64,000 bases of DNA, taken from contig NZ_FQTV01000003.1 in the NCBI RefSeq assembly GCF_900128905.1, forward strand, positions 1 through 64,000, written 5' to 3'. Source of the stretch: Bacteroides luti (GTDB lineage Bacteria; Bacteroidota; Bacteroidia; Bacteroidales; Bacteroidaceae). The notes under the pieces are model-generated. The model had not been told where the DNA came from and ran no database searches. It worked only from the letters and a program-made list of their open reading frames with translations. Made by a program: the position numbers and the translations under genes. Shown piece by piece: positions 54,054 through 63,530 of the stretch (its first letter is position 1; every line of letters starts with the position of its first letter).

Positions 54054-55247
54054 ATGAAAAGATTAACAATTTTAGCTGCAGGGTTGCTGATGTGCGTAAT
54101 GAGTTTTGCGCAACAAGCCCTTTGGGGAGTACCACAAGTTATCTCTCCTGAAATTCACGAAAACAACACGGTTACTTTCCGGCTGAAGGCTCCTAAGGCT
54201 GTAAAAGTACAAGTTACGGGAGATTTTCTTCCTACACAAAAAATTAAGACTCCTTACGGAGAATTTGATGCCCCGGGATTTGCCGATTTAACAGAAGGAA
54301 AGGATGGATTATGGGAATATACCACTTCCAATCAATTAAAACCGGAACTTTACAGCTACTCATTTATTGTAGACGGGCTGAAAACTATCGATCCGAATAA
54401 TGTATATCTTAACCGTGATGTTGCTTCAATTACCAATATATTTATCATTGGTGGAGAACGCGCTGATTTATATAAAGTAAACAAAGTACCTCACGGAACC
54501 GTATCCCGTATCTGGTACAACAGTCCCACACTGGGCATGGAGCGTCGAATGACAGTTTACACTCCTGCCGGATACGAAGCCAGTGGAAAGCGCTATCCTG
54601 TTTTTTATCTGTTACATGGTATGGGTGGTGACGAAGAGGCCTGGATAGCTCTTGGACGCACCGCACAGATTCTTGATAATCTCATTGCAAAAGGTAAAGC
54701 TAAACCTATGATTGTAGTCATGACGAACGGTAATGCCTCTCAGGAAGCCGCTCCAGGAGAGTCTTCTGCCGGTCTGGTTCCTCCAAATACACAATTACCA
54801 AAAACTATGGAAGGTTCATTCGAAATGGCATTTCCAGATGTAGTAAAATTCGTCGATAATAATTATCGCACCATTAAAAGTAAATCCGGTCGTGCCATTG
54901 CAGGTCTTTCAATGGGAGGTTTTCATTCCATGCATATCTCTAAACAGTTCCCCGATCTGTTCAATTATGTTGGTTTGTTCTCTGCAGCCATTTTACCAAA
55001 CAAAGACGCAAAGTCTCCTGTTTATGAAAATCTTGAAGGTAAATTAAAAGTTCAGTTCTCCAAAAAACCGGCCCTTTACTGGATCGCTATCGGCAAAGCC
55101 GACTTCCTTTATAAGGCTAATGAAGATTATCGCAAACTTTTGGATGAAAAAGGATACAAATATACTTACTACGAAACAGGTGAAGGACATATTTGGAAAA
55201 ACTGGCGCATATATCTTACAGAATTTACTCCTCTATTATTCAAATAA
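54054..55247 (+). CDS. CE1-type esterase with N-terminal CBM48-like domain
   Basis: A 397-residue secreted esterase. The signal peptide ends near FAQQ (residue 20). Residues ~25-140 are an E-set/CBM48-like domain (FRLKAPKAVKVQVTGDF, YSFIVDGLKTIDPNN). Residues ~155-397 are a CE1/esterase D alpha/beta-hydrolase with YLLHGMGGDEEAW, nucleophile Ser286 in GLSMGG and the catalytic histidine His379 in GEGHIWKNW. This layout is common in Bacteroidota feruloyl or acetyl-xylan esterases in xylan PULs. The likely job is removing phenolic or acetyl groups from the imported glycan. The GH3 gene start (55265) lies 17 bases downstream. Confidence 0.85.
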   Translation: MKRLTILAAGLLMCVMSFAQQALWGVPQVISPEIHENNTVTFRLKAPKAVKVQVTGDFLPTQKIKTPYGEFDAPGFADLTEGKDGLWEYTTSNQLKPELYSYSFIVDGLKTIDPNNVYLNRDVASITNIFIIGGERADLYKVNKVPHGTVSRIWYNSPTLGMERRMTVYTPAGYEASGKRYPVFYLLHGMGGDEEAWIALGRTAQILDNLIAKGKAKPMIVVMTNGNASQEAAPGESSAGLVPPNTQLPKTMEGSFEMAFPDVVKFVDNNYRTIKSKSGRAIAGLSMGGFHSMHISKQFPDLFNYVGLFSAAILPNKDAKSPVYENLEGKLKVQFSKKPALYWIAIGKADFLYKANEDYRKLLDEKGYKYTYYETGEGHIWKNWRIYLTEFTPLLFK

Positions 55248-55264
55248 TATCTAAGGAATTTATT

Positions 55265-57604
55265 ATGAAGAAACACATAATTAGCACGATTCTTATTTCC
55301 GGCACATTAGTAGCCTGCAGCCCCGGCACTCCCAGGTTAGGAAAATCTTCCATTGACGATGTGATTGCTGCCATGACGCTCGAAGAAAAAGCGCACCTGG
55401 TAGTAGGTACCGGTATGGAAGGATTTTCCGGTGACAGCGCAGTTGTCGGTGAAACAAAAAGTTTAGTTCCCGGTGCAGCGGGAACTACTTATCCAATTCA
55501 TCGGTTGGGCATTCCCGCAGTAGTACTGGCAGATGGACCTGCCGGACTTCGCATAAACCCTAAACGCGAGGGAGACAGTGCAACGTACTATTGTACCCAC
55601 TTCCCTATCGGAACGTTGCTGGCTTCTACATGGAATCAGGAATTAGTACAGCAAGTTGGTTCGGCTATCGGAAATGAAGTCCTGGAGTATGGCGCAGACG
55701 TACTCCTGGCACCTGCTCTGAACATACACCGCAATCCGTTGTGCGGACGAAATTTCGAGTACTATTCTGAAGATCCGGTAGTAGCCGGAAAAATTGCAGC
55801 CTCGTATGTAAAGGGAGTACAAAGCAATGGCGTAGGAACCTCCATCAAACATTTTGCAGGAAATAATCAGGAAAGCAACCGTATGGCAACCGATGCCCGT
55901 ATCTCTCCCCGTGCCTTGCGTGAAATTTATCTGAAAGGTTTCGAGATTGCCGTGAAAGAAGCTGAACCATGGACCGTAATGTCTTCCTACAACTATCTGA
56001 ACGGCATCTATACCTCCGAAAATCTTGAATTACTAACCACCCTCCTTCGTAATGAATGGGGCTATAAAGGAATGGTTATGACAGACTGGTTTGGCGGCAA
56101 GAATCCTATTGCGCAAATGCTGGCTGGTAACGATTTACTGGAACCGGGTACCCCAAAACAACTGGAAATGATTATCAACGGAGTAAAACAAGGTAAACTC
56201 AGTGAATCTGTATTAAACCGTAATGTAAGGCGCATTCTGGAGATGATTATCAAAACTCCGCGTTTCAAAGGTTATCAATATTCCAACAAGCCCGACCTGA
56301 AAGCGCATGCAGCCGTTACGCGCCAGTCGGCTACAGAAGGTATGGTCTTATTGAAAAACGATAATAAAGCATTACCGTTCTCGGCTGATGTAAAAAATGT
56401 GGCATTGTTTGGATGCACGTCTTATGACTTTATTGCTGGTGGTACTGGCTCGGGTAATGTAAACCGGGCATATACAGTTTCTTTATTAGAGGGATTAAAA
56501 AGCGCTGGGTACATCATTGACAATACGTTGAAAGTTGCGTATGAGAAACACATTGCTTACGAGAACAAGCGTAACACTCCCGACAAGTCCAACAAGTATG
56601 CTACCTTTATGCCTCTGCCACGTCCTACGGAAATGACGTTTTCTCAGCAAACACTGAAAGAACAGGCTGCAAAATCGGATGTTGCCCTTATCACGTTGGG
56701 ACGTACCTCAGGCGAGTTTCTCGATCGTAAACTAAACGATTTTAATCTGAGCAAGGAAGAGCAACAGATGTTAAAAGACATCTGCCAGGCATTCCATGCA
56801 GCAGGTAAAAAAGTTGTGATAGTGCTAAACATTGGAGGTGTAATCGAAACAGCTTCCTGGAAAGAAACACCCGATGCAATCCTGCTGGCATGGCAGGCTG
56901 GTCAGGAAGGTGGAAACAGTGTTGCCGATGTATTGAGTGGCAAAACATCTCCTTCGGGCAAACTACCAATGACTTTCCCTATAAAGTTCGAAGATGTGGC
57001 TTCTTCTGCCAATTTTCCAACAGAGGGTAAAATGAGCAGTATGGATTTCACTAACCACGGTAAAAAGAAATCTGAAGAAAAGCTGTGGGACTATTCGGAT
57101 TACGAAGAAAATATCTATGTTGGCTACCGCTACTTTGACAGCTTCAACAAAGGGGTTTCTTATCCGTTTGGTTACGGATTGTCTTACACAACATTCCAGT
57201 ATACAAATCCAACCCTCAAAACTGAAAACAATGTTTATACAGTTACAGTAAACGTAAAAAACACAGGTCAGGTTGCAGGCAAAGAAATTGTAGAACTCTA
57301 TGTTTCCGCCCCAGTTAATGCAAAGTTGCCAAAACCGGAAAAAGAACTGAAAGCGTTTGCCAAAACCAAAGAGTTGAAGCCGGGAGAAACAGTTGTTGTT
57401 TCGTTGAAATTAAATGCCACAGATCTGGCATCATATAGCGAAAAGGAATCGGCATGGGTAGTAGATGAAGGATCATATAAGTTTTTAATCGGTGCTTCCT
57501 CACGTGACATCAAAGCCACCCTGAAAACAAATCTGTCTGCATCTTCTCAAAAAATGCATAACATACTGAATTTGCAAAAGCCAATAAACATTTTAGAGAA
57601 ATAA
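55265..57604 (+). CDS. GH3-family glycoside hydrolase lipoprotein
   Basis: A 779-residue lipoprotein from the ATG at 55265; the frame is open upstream inside the esterase gene, but this start yields a clear signal peptide and lipobox LVACS (Cys18). The layout is the GH3 TIM barrel, an alpha/beta sandwich and a C-terminal fibronectin III-like domain (VTVNVKNTGQVAGKEIVELY). The nucleophile is Asp274 in MVMTDWFGG. IKHFAGNNQESNR and VMSSYNYLNG are the usual barrel marks. GH3 enzymes release glucose, xylose or other sugars from non-reducing ends. It fits an exo-acting beta-glucosidase or xylosidase. The final ~20 residues beyond the FnIII domain are polar. Confidence 0.9.
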   Translation: MKKHIISTILISGTLVACSPGTPRLGKSSIDDVIAAMTLEEKAHLVVGTGMEGFSGDSAVVGETKSLVPGAAGTTYPIHRLGIPAVVLADGPAGLRINPKREGDSATYYCTHFPIGTLLASTWNQELVQQVGSAIGNEVLEYGADVLLAPALNIHRNPLCGRNFEYYSEDPVVAGKIAASYVKGVQSNGVGTSIKHFAGNNQESNRMATDARISPRALREIYLKGFEIAVKEAEPWTVMSSYNYLNGIYTSENLELLTTLLRNEWGYKGMVMTDWFGGKNPIAQMLAGNDLLEPGTPKQLEMIINGVKQGKLSESVLNRNVRRILEMIIKTPRFKGYQYSNKPDLKAHAAVTRQSATEGMVLLKNDNKALPFSADVKNVALFGCTSYDFIAGGTGSGNVNRAYTVSLLEGLKSAGYIIDNTLKVAYEKHIAYENKRNTPDKSNKYATFMPLPRPTEMTFSQQTLKEQAAKSDVALITLGRTSGEFLDRKLNDFNLSKEEQQMLKDICQAFHAAGKKVVIVLNIGGVIETASWKETPDAILLAWQAGQEGGNSVADVLSGKTSPSGKLPMTFPIKFEDVASSANFPTEGKMSSMDFTNHGKKKSEEKLWDYSDYEENIYVGYRYFDSFNKGVSYPFGYGLSYTTFQYTNPTLKTENNVYTVTVNVKNTGQVAGKEIVELYVSAPVNAKLPKPEKELKAFAKTKELKPGETVVVSLKLNATDLASYSEKESAWVVDEGSYKFLIGASSRDIKATLKTNLSASSQKMHNILNLQKPINILEK

Positions 57605-57611
57605 TATTCCT

Positions 57612-57680
57612 GTCATAAAGGACACAGTGTATCACAAAAAGAAAAAGATGTATACTTACTGTGTCCTTTGTGACGTTTTT
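57612..57680 (+). terminator. hairpin terminator between the two GH3 genes
   Basis: The arms 57612-57628 and 57658-57674 pair with one mismatch, and a run of seven T follows at 57675-57681. It ends the main PUL operon after the first GH3 gene. Confidence 0.75.
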
Positions 57681-57683
57681 TTC

Positions 57684-57691
57684 TATATTTG
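57684..57691 (+). promoter_or_regulatory. candidate -7 box of the second GH3 gene
   Basis: TATATTTG is an exact match to TAnnTTTG, 37 bases before the start codon and just after the terminator. It suggests that the last GH3 gene has its own promoter. No -33 box at ordinary spacing is seen. Confidence 0.5.
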
Positions 57692-57728
57692 TCTGTCTTA
57701 AACAAATAACTACATAAAAATCAATATC

Positions 57729-60209
57729 ATGAAAAAATTTCTCTTTTCACTGCTTGCTGCCGGGAGTATCCTCACCACTTCGGCACAAACTGTTAAAACC
57801 GCGATCCCCAGGGATCCGAAGATTGAACAGCAAGTAGAAACACTGCTAAAAAAAATGACTCTTGAGGAGAAAATTGGGCAGATGACTGAGCTTACTATCG
57901 ATATCCTAGCAAAACGGACTAACCCGTTCGAGGGAATGAATCAGCAGAATCCCAAAGTGGACGATTTGAAAAAGATACTGAAGAAATATAACCTGGAGAA
58001 GAAGTTCGACTTATCCAAAGGCATGCCCGACAAAGAAAACATGATGAGAATCTATATGGCCATCATGGAGATAGAGAATAAAAAAGGGTTCCAGATTGAT
58101 GAAGCTTTGCTGGACAGTGTGATAAGTAAGTATAAGGTTGGCTCTATCCTGAATGTACCCAACAGCATTGCGCAGACAAAAGAGGGCTGGGAAGCTATTA
58201 TCCGGAAAATACAGGATAAATCGATGAAAGCTATCGGTATCCCTTGCATCTATGGTGTAGACCAGATTCATGGCACTACTTATACTCAAGGGGGTACTTT
58301 CTTCCCGCAGGGTATCAACATGGCGGCTACGTTCAACCGTTCGCTGGTACGCGAAGGTTCACGCATATCAGCCTACGAAACCAAAGCCGGAAGTATTCCA
58401 TGGACCTACGCTCCTGTTCTCGACCTCGGACGTGATGCCCGCTGGCCTCGTATGTGGGAGAATTATGGAGAAGATTGCTATGTCAATGCCGAAATGGGAC
58501 GCGAATCTATTCTGGGTTTCCAGGGTGAAGATCCAAACCATATCGATAATAACCACGTTGCTGCCTGCTTAAAGCACTACATGGGTTACGGTGTTCCTGT
58601 TTCCGGAAAAGACCGCACACCATCGTCCATCACCCTGCAGGATATGCGCGAGAAACACTTTGCTCCTTTCCTCGAAGGTATCAAGGCAGGTGCACTGTCC
58701 GTCATGGTCAATTCGGCCAGTAACAACGGTCTGCCTTTCCATGCCAACTACGAACTGCTCACAAAATGGCTGAAGGAAGATCTTCAATGGGACGGAATGA
58801 TTGTAACCGACTGGGCCGATATCAACAACCTTTATACTCGTGATAAGATTGCATCCAGCAAAAAAGAGGCCATCAAGCTGGCTATCAATGCCGGGATAGA
58901 TATGTCCATGGTACCTTACGAATGGAGCTTCTGCACTTATCTCAAAGAACTGGTACAGGAAGGTGAAGTACCCATGACTCGTATCGACGATGCCGTACGC
59001 CGTGTTCTGCGCATGAAGTACCGTCTGGGCCTGTTCGAAAAACCTGTTTACAACAACAAAGATTTTCCTTTGTTCGGATGCAAAGAGCATGCTGATGCTG
59101 CCTTGAAGGCTGCTCAGGAATCGCTTGTCTTGTTGAAAAACAGCGATCATATCTTACCTTTAAGCACCGGAAAGAAATTATTGGTAACCGGACCAAACGC
59201 AAACTCCATGCGTACGCTCAACGGAGGCTGGTCGTACTCCTGGCAGGGCGACAAAGCAGATATGTGTGCCACTCAGTACAACACCATCCTCGAATCTCTC
59301 AGCAACAAGTTTGGTAAGGATCAGGTTATCTACGAACCGGGAGTTACCTACAAACAGGGTGGTCTCTATTGGGAAGAAAATGCGCCCGAGATTGATAAGG
59401 CTGTAGCCAGTGCTGCCAATGCCGATTATATCATTGCGTGCATCGGCGAAAATTCCTATTGCGAAACTCCGGGCAATCTCACCAATCTCTCTCTTTCAAA
59501 GAATCAGCTCGACCTCATTAAGGCGCTTGCCAACACCGGCAAACCGGTTATTCTGATCCTGAACGAAGGTCGTCCACGCATCTTAAACGAAATCGAGCCC
59601 CTCACAAAAGCTGTGGTAAACATCATGTTGCCGGGTAACTATGGTGCCGATGCGCTGGCTAATCTCTTAACCGGTGATGTTAATTTCAGCGGAAAGATGC
59701 CTTATACTTATCCAAAGGAGATCAATTCATTGTTTACGTACGACTATAAGCCTTGTGAGGACCTGGATAAAATGGAAGGTGCTTACAATTACGATGCGGT
59801 GATGTCTGTTCAATGGCCTTTCGGATACGGATTGAGCTACACTACCTTTAGTTACAGTAACCTGAAAGCAGACAAGTCTTCTTTTACTGCCGATGATGTG
59901 CTCACTTTCAGTGTAGATGTTACAAATACCGGCAAATATGCGGGCAAGGAAAGTGTGCTGTTGTTCAGCAGTGACCTCGTTGCTTCTCTTACTCCCGATA
60001 TCCGCCGTCTGCGTGCATTCGATAAGGTTGATCTGCAACCCGGTGAGACTAAAACGGTTTCTTTTAAGGTAAAAGCTTCCGATCTGGCTTTTGTTGGATT
60101 CGACGGTAAGTGGATTCTGGAGAAAGGTGATTTCCGTATTCAAACGGGTAGTCAAACGTTGACTGTTTCTTGTCGTGAGGGGCAGAAGTGGGTTACTTCT
60201 AATAAATAA
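57729..60209 (+). CDS. GH3-family beta-glycosidase (secreted)
   Basis: An 826-residue secreted GH3 enzyme. The signal peptide ends at SAQT (about residue 19). The barrel holds [37 protein letters not shown] and the nucleophile Asp361 in [11 protein letters not shown]. The alpha/beta sandwich carries ESLVLLKN and [13 protein letters not shown], with a likely acid/base region there. [11 protein letters not shown] and a fibronectin III-like end ([18 protein letters not shown]) follow. It is a typical Bacteroidota beta-glucosidase in layout. It lacks a lipobox, so it is probably periplasmic, in contrast with the lipoprotein GH3 before it. It has its own promoter candidate and ends before a large inverted repeat. 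Confidence 0.9.
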   Translation: MKKFLFSLLAAGSILTTSAQTVKTAIPRDPKIEQQVETLLKKMTLEEKIGQMTELTIDILAKRTNPFEGMNQQNPKVDDLKKILKKYNLEKKFDLSKGMPDKENMMRIYMAIMEIENKKGFQIDEALLDSVISKYKVGSILNVPNSIAQTKEGWEAIIRKIQDKSMKAIGIPCIYGVDQIHGTTYTQGGTFFPQGINMAATFNRSLVREGSRISAYETKAGSIPWTYAPVLDLGRDARWPRMWENYGEDCYVNAEMGRESILGFQGEDPNHIDNNHVAACLKHYMGYGVPVSGKDRTPSSITLQDMREKHFAPFLEGIKAGALSVMVNSASNNGLPFHANYELLTKWLKEDLQWDGMIVTDWADINNLYTRDKIASSKKEAIKLAINAGIDMSMVPYEWSFCTYLKELVQEGEVPMTRIDDAVRRVLRMKYRLGLFEKPVYNNKDFPLFGCKEHADAALKAAQESLVLLKNSDHILPLSTGKKLLVTGPNANSMRTLNGGWSYSWQGDKADMCATQYNTILESLSNKFGKDQVIYEPGVTYKQGGLYWEENAPEIDKAVASAANADYIIACIGENSYCETPGNLTNLSLSKNQLDLIKALANTGKPVILILNEGRPRILNEIEPLTKAVVNIMLPGNYGADALANLLTGDVNFSGKMPYTYPKEINSLFTYDYKPCEDLDKMEGAYNYDAVMSVQWPFGYGLSYTTFSYSNLKADKSSFTADDVLTFSVDVTNTGKYAGKESVLLFSSDLVASLTPDIRRLRAFDKVDLQPGETKTVSFKVKASDLAFVGFDGKWILEKGDFRIQTGSQTLTVSCREGQKWVTSNK

Positions 60210-60259
60210 CTGTCCTTTTCTTTTCCCTTGACGGAAAAGAAACAAAAGGTCAAGGCTGC

Positions 60260-60373
60260 ACGAATTTTACTAAAATAAGGGAATGTAGAGCTAAAGAAAA
60301 AGAACTCGCTGCGCTCAAACAGCTTTTTCTTTTTAACGCTCCACACTCCCTTATTTCTTAACGTAAAATTCAT
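60260..60373. repeat. large imperfect inverted repeat between convergent genes
   Basis: Arms at about 60260-60302 and 60321-60373 pair over roughly 40 bases with small bulges: GAATTTTAC, AAATAAGGG, GAGC and AAAGAAAAAG in the left arm match their reverse complements in the right arm. The loop contains CTCGCTGCGCTC. A smaller inverted repeat (about 60213-60250, CTTTTCC with GGAAAAG) lies just left of it. It may be a bidirectional terminator for the convergent GH3 and caspase-like genes, or a dispersed repeat of the kind seen in many Bacteroidota genomes. Confidence 0.6.
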
Positions 60374-60473
60374 GAGGCCGGTTTTTTTTCCGCTCGGCTG
60401 CGCCATTACTCACTGCAGTTTTGGAACGAAGTAGTCTTTGCTTCGCTCGGCTTGTCACTTTGTGGTGGTTCTT

Positions 60474-63179
60474 TTAATAAGATACCAGATCCCCACATTC
60501 TGCATTGGTCGACTGAGCTTTAGATATAGCTTCTTCCACAATAGTAAGTAAGTAAAAGAGTTTGTCTAAATATACAGAGTCTTCCAGCAAAAGACTTTTT
60601 AAATTTGCAATCAATTCATTAAGCGTATCCGAACCATATATATTTTTGATAATGCTTTTACTAATAACACTTATATTAGCGTCGGTGAAATTTGTTGCAA
60701 TTTCTTCCATTTTAATATTTCGTGGTGATTCTCCAAGATTTTTAAATAATTGCGTTCTGTCAATATTTAAGTTATTCAATATATTATTGGTCTCAACAGT
60801 CCTCTTGTTTTCATATTGATTATATATTAAATAGTCAGTAATTTTCTTAACAGGCAAAGGTTGTTTCTTGAAAATTCCAGAATATAATCCTTTTTGTTTT
60901 ATTTTAGCATCTATTTGATTTAAAAAGACTTCTTGTTTAGTATAAGATTGTTCCAACAAAAATAACAGATTCAATATTTCATTTACCATACGAATAAATC
61001 CTTCAGTACCGGTATATGAACCCGGTTTTAGTTCATTATTTAAACTAGTATGTCTGATAGGGTCTGCAACAACATCCCAATTCATATCGCCAAAAATTGT
61101 TTGCCATGGTCTTGGGAATGCTCCTGTGTAAATATTAGCTGCAGCATTGATTATTGATGTATTAGAAAGAATATTCTTTAAATGAAGAATAGATGGAGAA
61201 AAAGCATTGTAATCTGCTTTCATTGAAGCTAAATAGTCAGCTGTTGTTTCCGTTATTTTTGCTTTTTCTTCCGCACTCATAGTGTTAAACTCAGTAGTGT
61301 AGATGTACTGATATAGATAACAATGTCTTACCATTAAATCCCATCCACCGCCTAACGAAGCATAAAAAGGTATTGCAGGTTTATAGAATAATGATTGAGT
61401 ATTGATTTCAGTATTATCATTTCTATAAATTTTCTGATGAAATCTGTGAGGGGCTTTAGATGTCAGCAAACTGGCAGTATAGTAAGAAGACCACCACATA
61501 CCAAATTTATTAGGTTTACCAAAAAGTTGCATTATTTCGGATGGATTGGGGGTGTCTGTAATCCCTGGTGCATAAACAGAAGTGGTTGACATTGCTAAAT
61601 ATTTTTCACCAATCGCGTTTAATACAGACTCGCCAGCATCGCAACTACCATCAAATACTGATAAATCAACTCCTTTGTTGCCTAATAATTCAAATGATGG
61701 AGCAAATTGGTCATATCCTACAATCATTCCATCTTCAAATTGAAAAATATGAGATAGTGAAACACTTTTAGTTGTATCTCCCAAAGCCCTGCTACTACCA
61801 CCATGTCCTGCAAGATAAACAAAAAGTCTGTCGCCGGCTCTAAGATATAATGACAATTGTTTCAAAATGGTTATACCATTTGTAGCATTAGGAATTACAA
61901 ACATGGTGTAACCTCTGTTTCTTAAAAATGATGTTGTGGTATTAACCGAATTTTGCCATTGAGAGTGATAAATAATTAAACCATAAGATTGACCTATACC
62001 TGCTTCAAAATCATTATCTGCTGTATTGAGCAGCCACCCACCAATTCGAGTGCCATTAGGCAACATTGTAATTGCATTGAAAGTACCACCCGATTGTTTT
62101 AGAATACCAATACCCCAAGGAGAAGTAATTTGAATTTCGGGAATTCCATCACCGTCAAAATCCGCAACATAATTTATACGATTGTCTCTTGTATTCAATA
62201 GCCAGCCACCAAATCGAGTACCATTGGCCGCCATTACTGTAGATTGCAATGTATTTCCTTTTAATTTTAAAACACCCAAACCCCAATTGCTGGTAATTAA
62301 AATATCTAATTTACCATCCTTATCAAAATCACCTGTAATGTTCATTTTATCCTTTTTGCTATCCAGTACCCAATTTCCCAATTTAGTTCCTGTTTTATGC
62401 ATACAAAGGGTAGAAAGTGTATTTCCTTGTAGCTTTAAAATTCCTATGCCATTGCTATTACTTACTAGTATTTCGGCTTTACCATCTCCATCAAAATCAC
62501 CTGCAACCTCAAATCTATCTATGGCAGTATTTAATACCCATCCGCCAATGTTTGTATTGTTTGCAACCATAGCAATTGAGTTAAGTGTTGAACCATTGAA
62601 TTTAAGTACCCCTAATCCCCAAGGCGATGTTACAATAATTTCCGTCTGTTTATCACCGTCAAAATCACCCACTAAGGTAAAATAATTATCTGCAGTATTG
62701 AGCAGCCAATCACCAAAACGCGAACCATTAGGTGATAGCATTAATGATGAAAAATCATTATTAGCATATTTTAACAAACCAATACCCCATGGACTTGTTA
62801 CCAATATCTCTTTTTTCCCATCCTTATCAAAATCGGCCGCATACAAAAACTGGTTATCGGCAGTATTAATTAACCAACCTCCATGTCTTGAACCATTTTG
62901 CCCCATTGCTATAGATGTAAGATTTCCGTTTAGGAGTTTCAATATCCCTATTCCCCATGGACTCGACATTAATACTTCTGTCCTTCCATCACCATCAAAA
63001 TCTGCTTTAATCTCGACATAGTTGTCTTTGGTGTTTAATAACCAACCACCAAACCTGCTTCCATTAGGATACATTCTATGCAATGTAAGTTTACTGTTTG
63101 TAAGACTTAGAATACCCAGCCCCCAAGGGCTAGTCACTAAAATATCAGCTTTGCTGTCTCCGTTAAAATCATTGTTCAT
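60474..63179 (-). CDS. seven-bladed FG-GAP/VCBS propeller fused to a caspase-like protease domain
   Basis: A 901-residue protein. Residues 1-~392 are seven repeats of about 56 residues, each opening with a calcium-loop pattern (DFDGDGRTEVL, DFDKDGKKEIL) and SPWGIGILK and ending GGWLLNTxDN, enough for one complete propeller. Residues ~395-560 resemble the caspase/gingipain fold (clan CD): LFVYLAGHGG with candidate His459 and LSVFDGSCDAGE with candidate Cys513. The rest (about 600-901) is helical and unknown. No signal peptide is present, and a stop codon lies seven codons upstream of the start, so an extended leader is not possible in frame. FG-GAP proteins are normally exported, which makes the lack of a leader odd. 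The enzyme is a predicted cysteine protease of unknown target. Confidence 0.75.
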   Translation of the reverse strand: MNNDFNGDSKADILVTSPWGLGILSLTNSKLTLHRMYPNGSRFGGWLLNTKDNYVEIKADFDGDGRTEVLMSSPWGIGILKLLNGNLTSIAMGQNGSRHGGWLINTADNQFLYAADFDKDGKKEILVTSPWGIGLLKYANNDFSSLMLSPNGSRFGDWLLNTADNYFTLVGDFDGDKQTEIIVTSPWGLGVLKFNGSTLNSIAMVANNTNIGGWVLNTAIDRFEVAGDFDGDGKAEILVSNSNGIGILKLQGNTLSTLCMHKTGTKLGNWVLDSKKDKMNITGDFDKDGKLDILITSNWGLGVLKLKGNTLQSTVMAANGTRFGGWLLNTRDNRINYVADFDGDGIPEIQITSPWGIGILKQSGGTFNAITMLPNGTRIGGWLLNTADNDFEAGIGQSYGLIIYHSQWQNSVNTTTSFLRNRGYTMFVIPNATNGITILKQLSLYLRAGDRLFVYLAGHGGSSRALGDTTKSVSLSHIFQFEDGMIVGYDQFAPSFELLGNKGVDLSVFDGSCDAGESVLNAIGEKYLAMSTTSVYAPGITDTPNPSEIMQLFGKPNKFGMWWSSYYTASLLTSKAPHRFHQKIYRNDNTEINTQSLFYKPAIPFYASLGGGWDLMVRHCYLYQYIYTTEFNTMSAEEKAKITETTADYLASMKADYNAFSPSILHLKNILSNTSIINAAANIYTGAFPRPWQTIFGDMNWDVVADPIRHTSLNNELKPGSYTGTEGFIRMVNEILNLLFLLEQSYTKQEVFLNQIDAKIKQKGLYSGIFKKQPLPVKKITDYLIYNQYENKRTVETNNILNNLNIDRTQLFKNLGESPRNIKMEEIATNFTDANISVISKSIIKNIYGSDTLNELIANLKSLLLEDSVYLDKLFYLLTIVEEAISKAQSTNAECGDLVSY

Positions 63180-63530
63180 AATACTCAGGTATTTTCCCTA
63201 CTTTGTAAAGCGGTTTTCGGGAATTCCGCATATTTGCAATCAATAAAATATACCGCATGCCATGCCCGATGAACCCAAAGTTACATCAGCAACAAATACT
63301 TAACAACTCTATAAGAACAAAACTCAATTAAAAAAAGCAGAAAAACACTGTTAAAAATGTAACGAAAATCTGTTAAAGAAACAACAATACACTATTAAAT
63401 TTATTAAACCAGCAAAGCAAAGGCTGCGCTGTTGCATTTAAATAAAAAAAGCTGCGGGAAGTATTCTCACGAACTCTATCCCGCAGCTGCTTCTAAGTGA
63501 AACCTAATCTATATTTTTTTTCAATTCAAT
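63180..63530. other. 351-base intergenic region
   Basis: It separates the SusD-like gene end (right) from the caspase-like gene (left), both leftward. It holds the terminator at 63444-63487 and a possible -7 box for the caspase-like gene on the minus strand (63283-63276, TAACTTTG), 97 bases before the start. The remainder is AT-rich with nothing recognisable. Confidence 0.5.
63444..63487 (-). terminator. Rho-independent terminator of the SusD-like gene
   Basis: On the minus strand GCTGCGGGA (63487-63479) pairs exactly with TCCCGCAGC (63459-63451), followed by seven T (63450-63444). It lies about 45 bases beyond the SusD-like stop codon. Confidence 0.8.
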
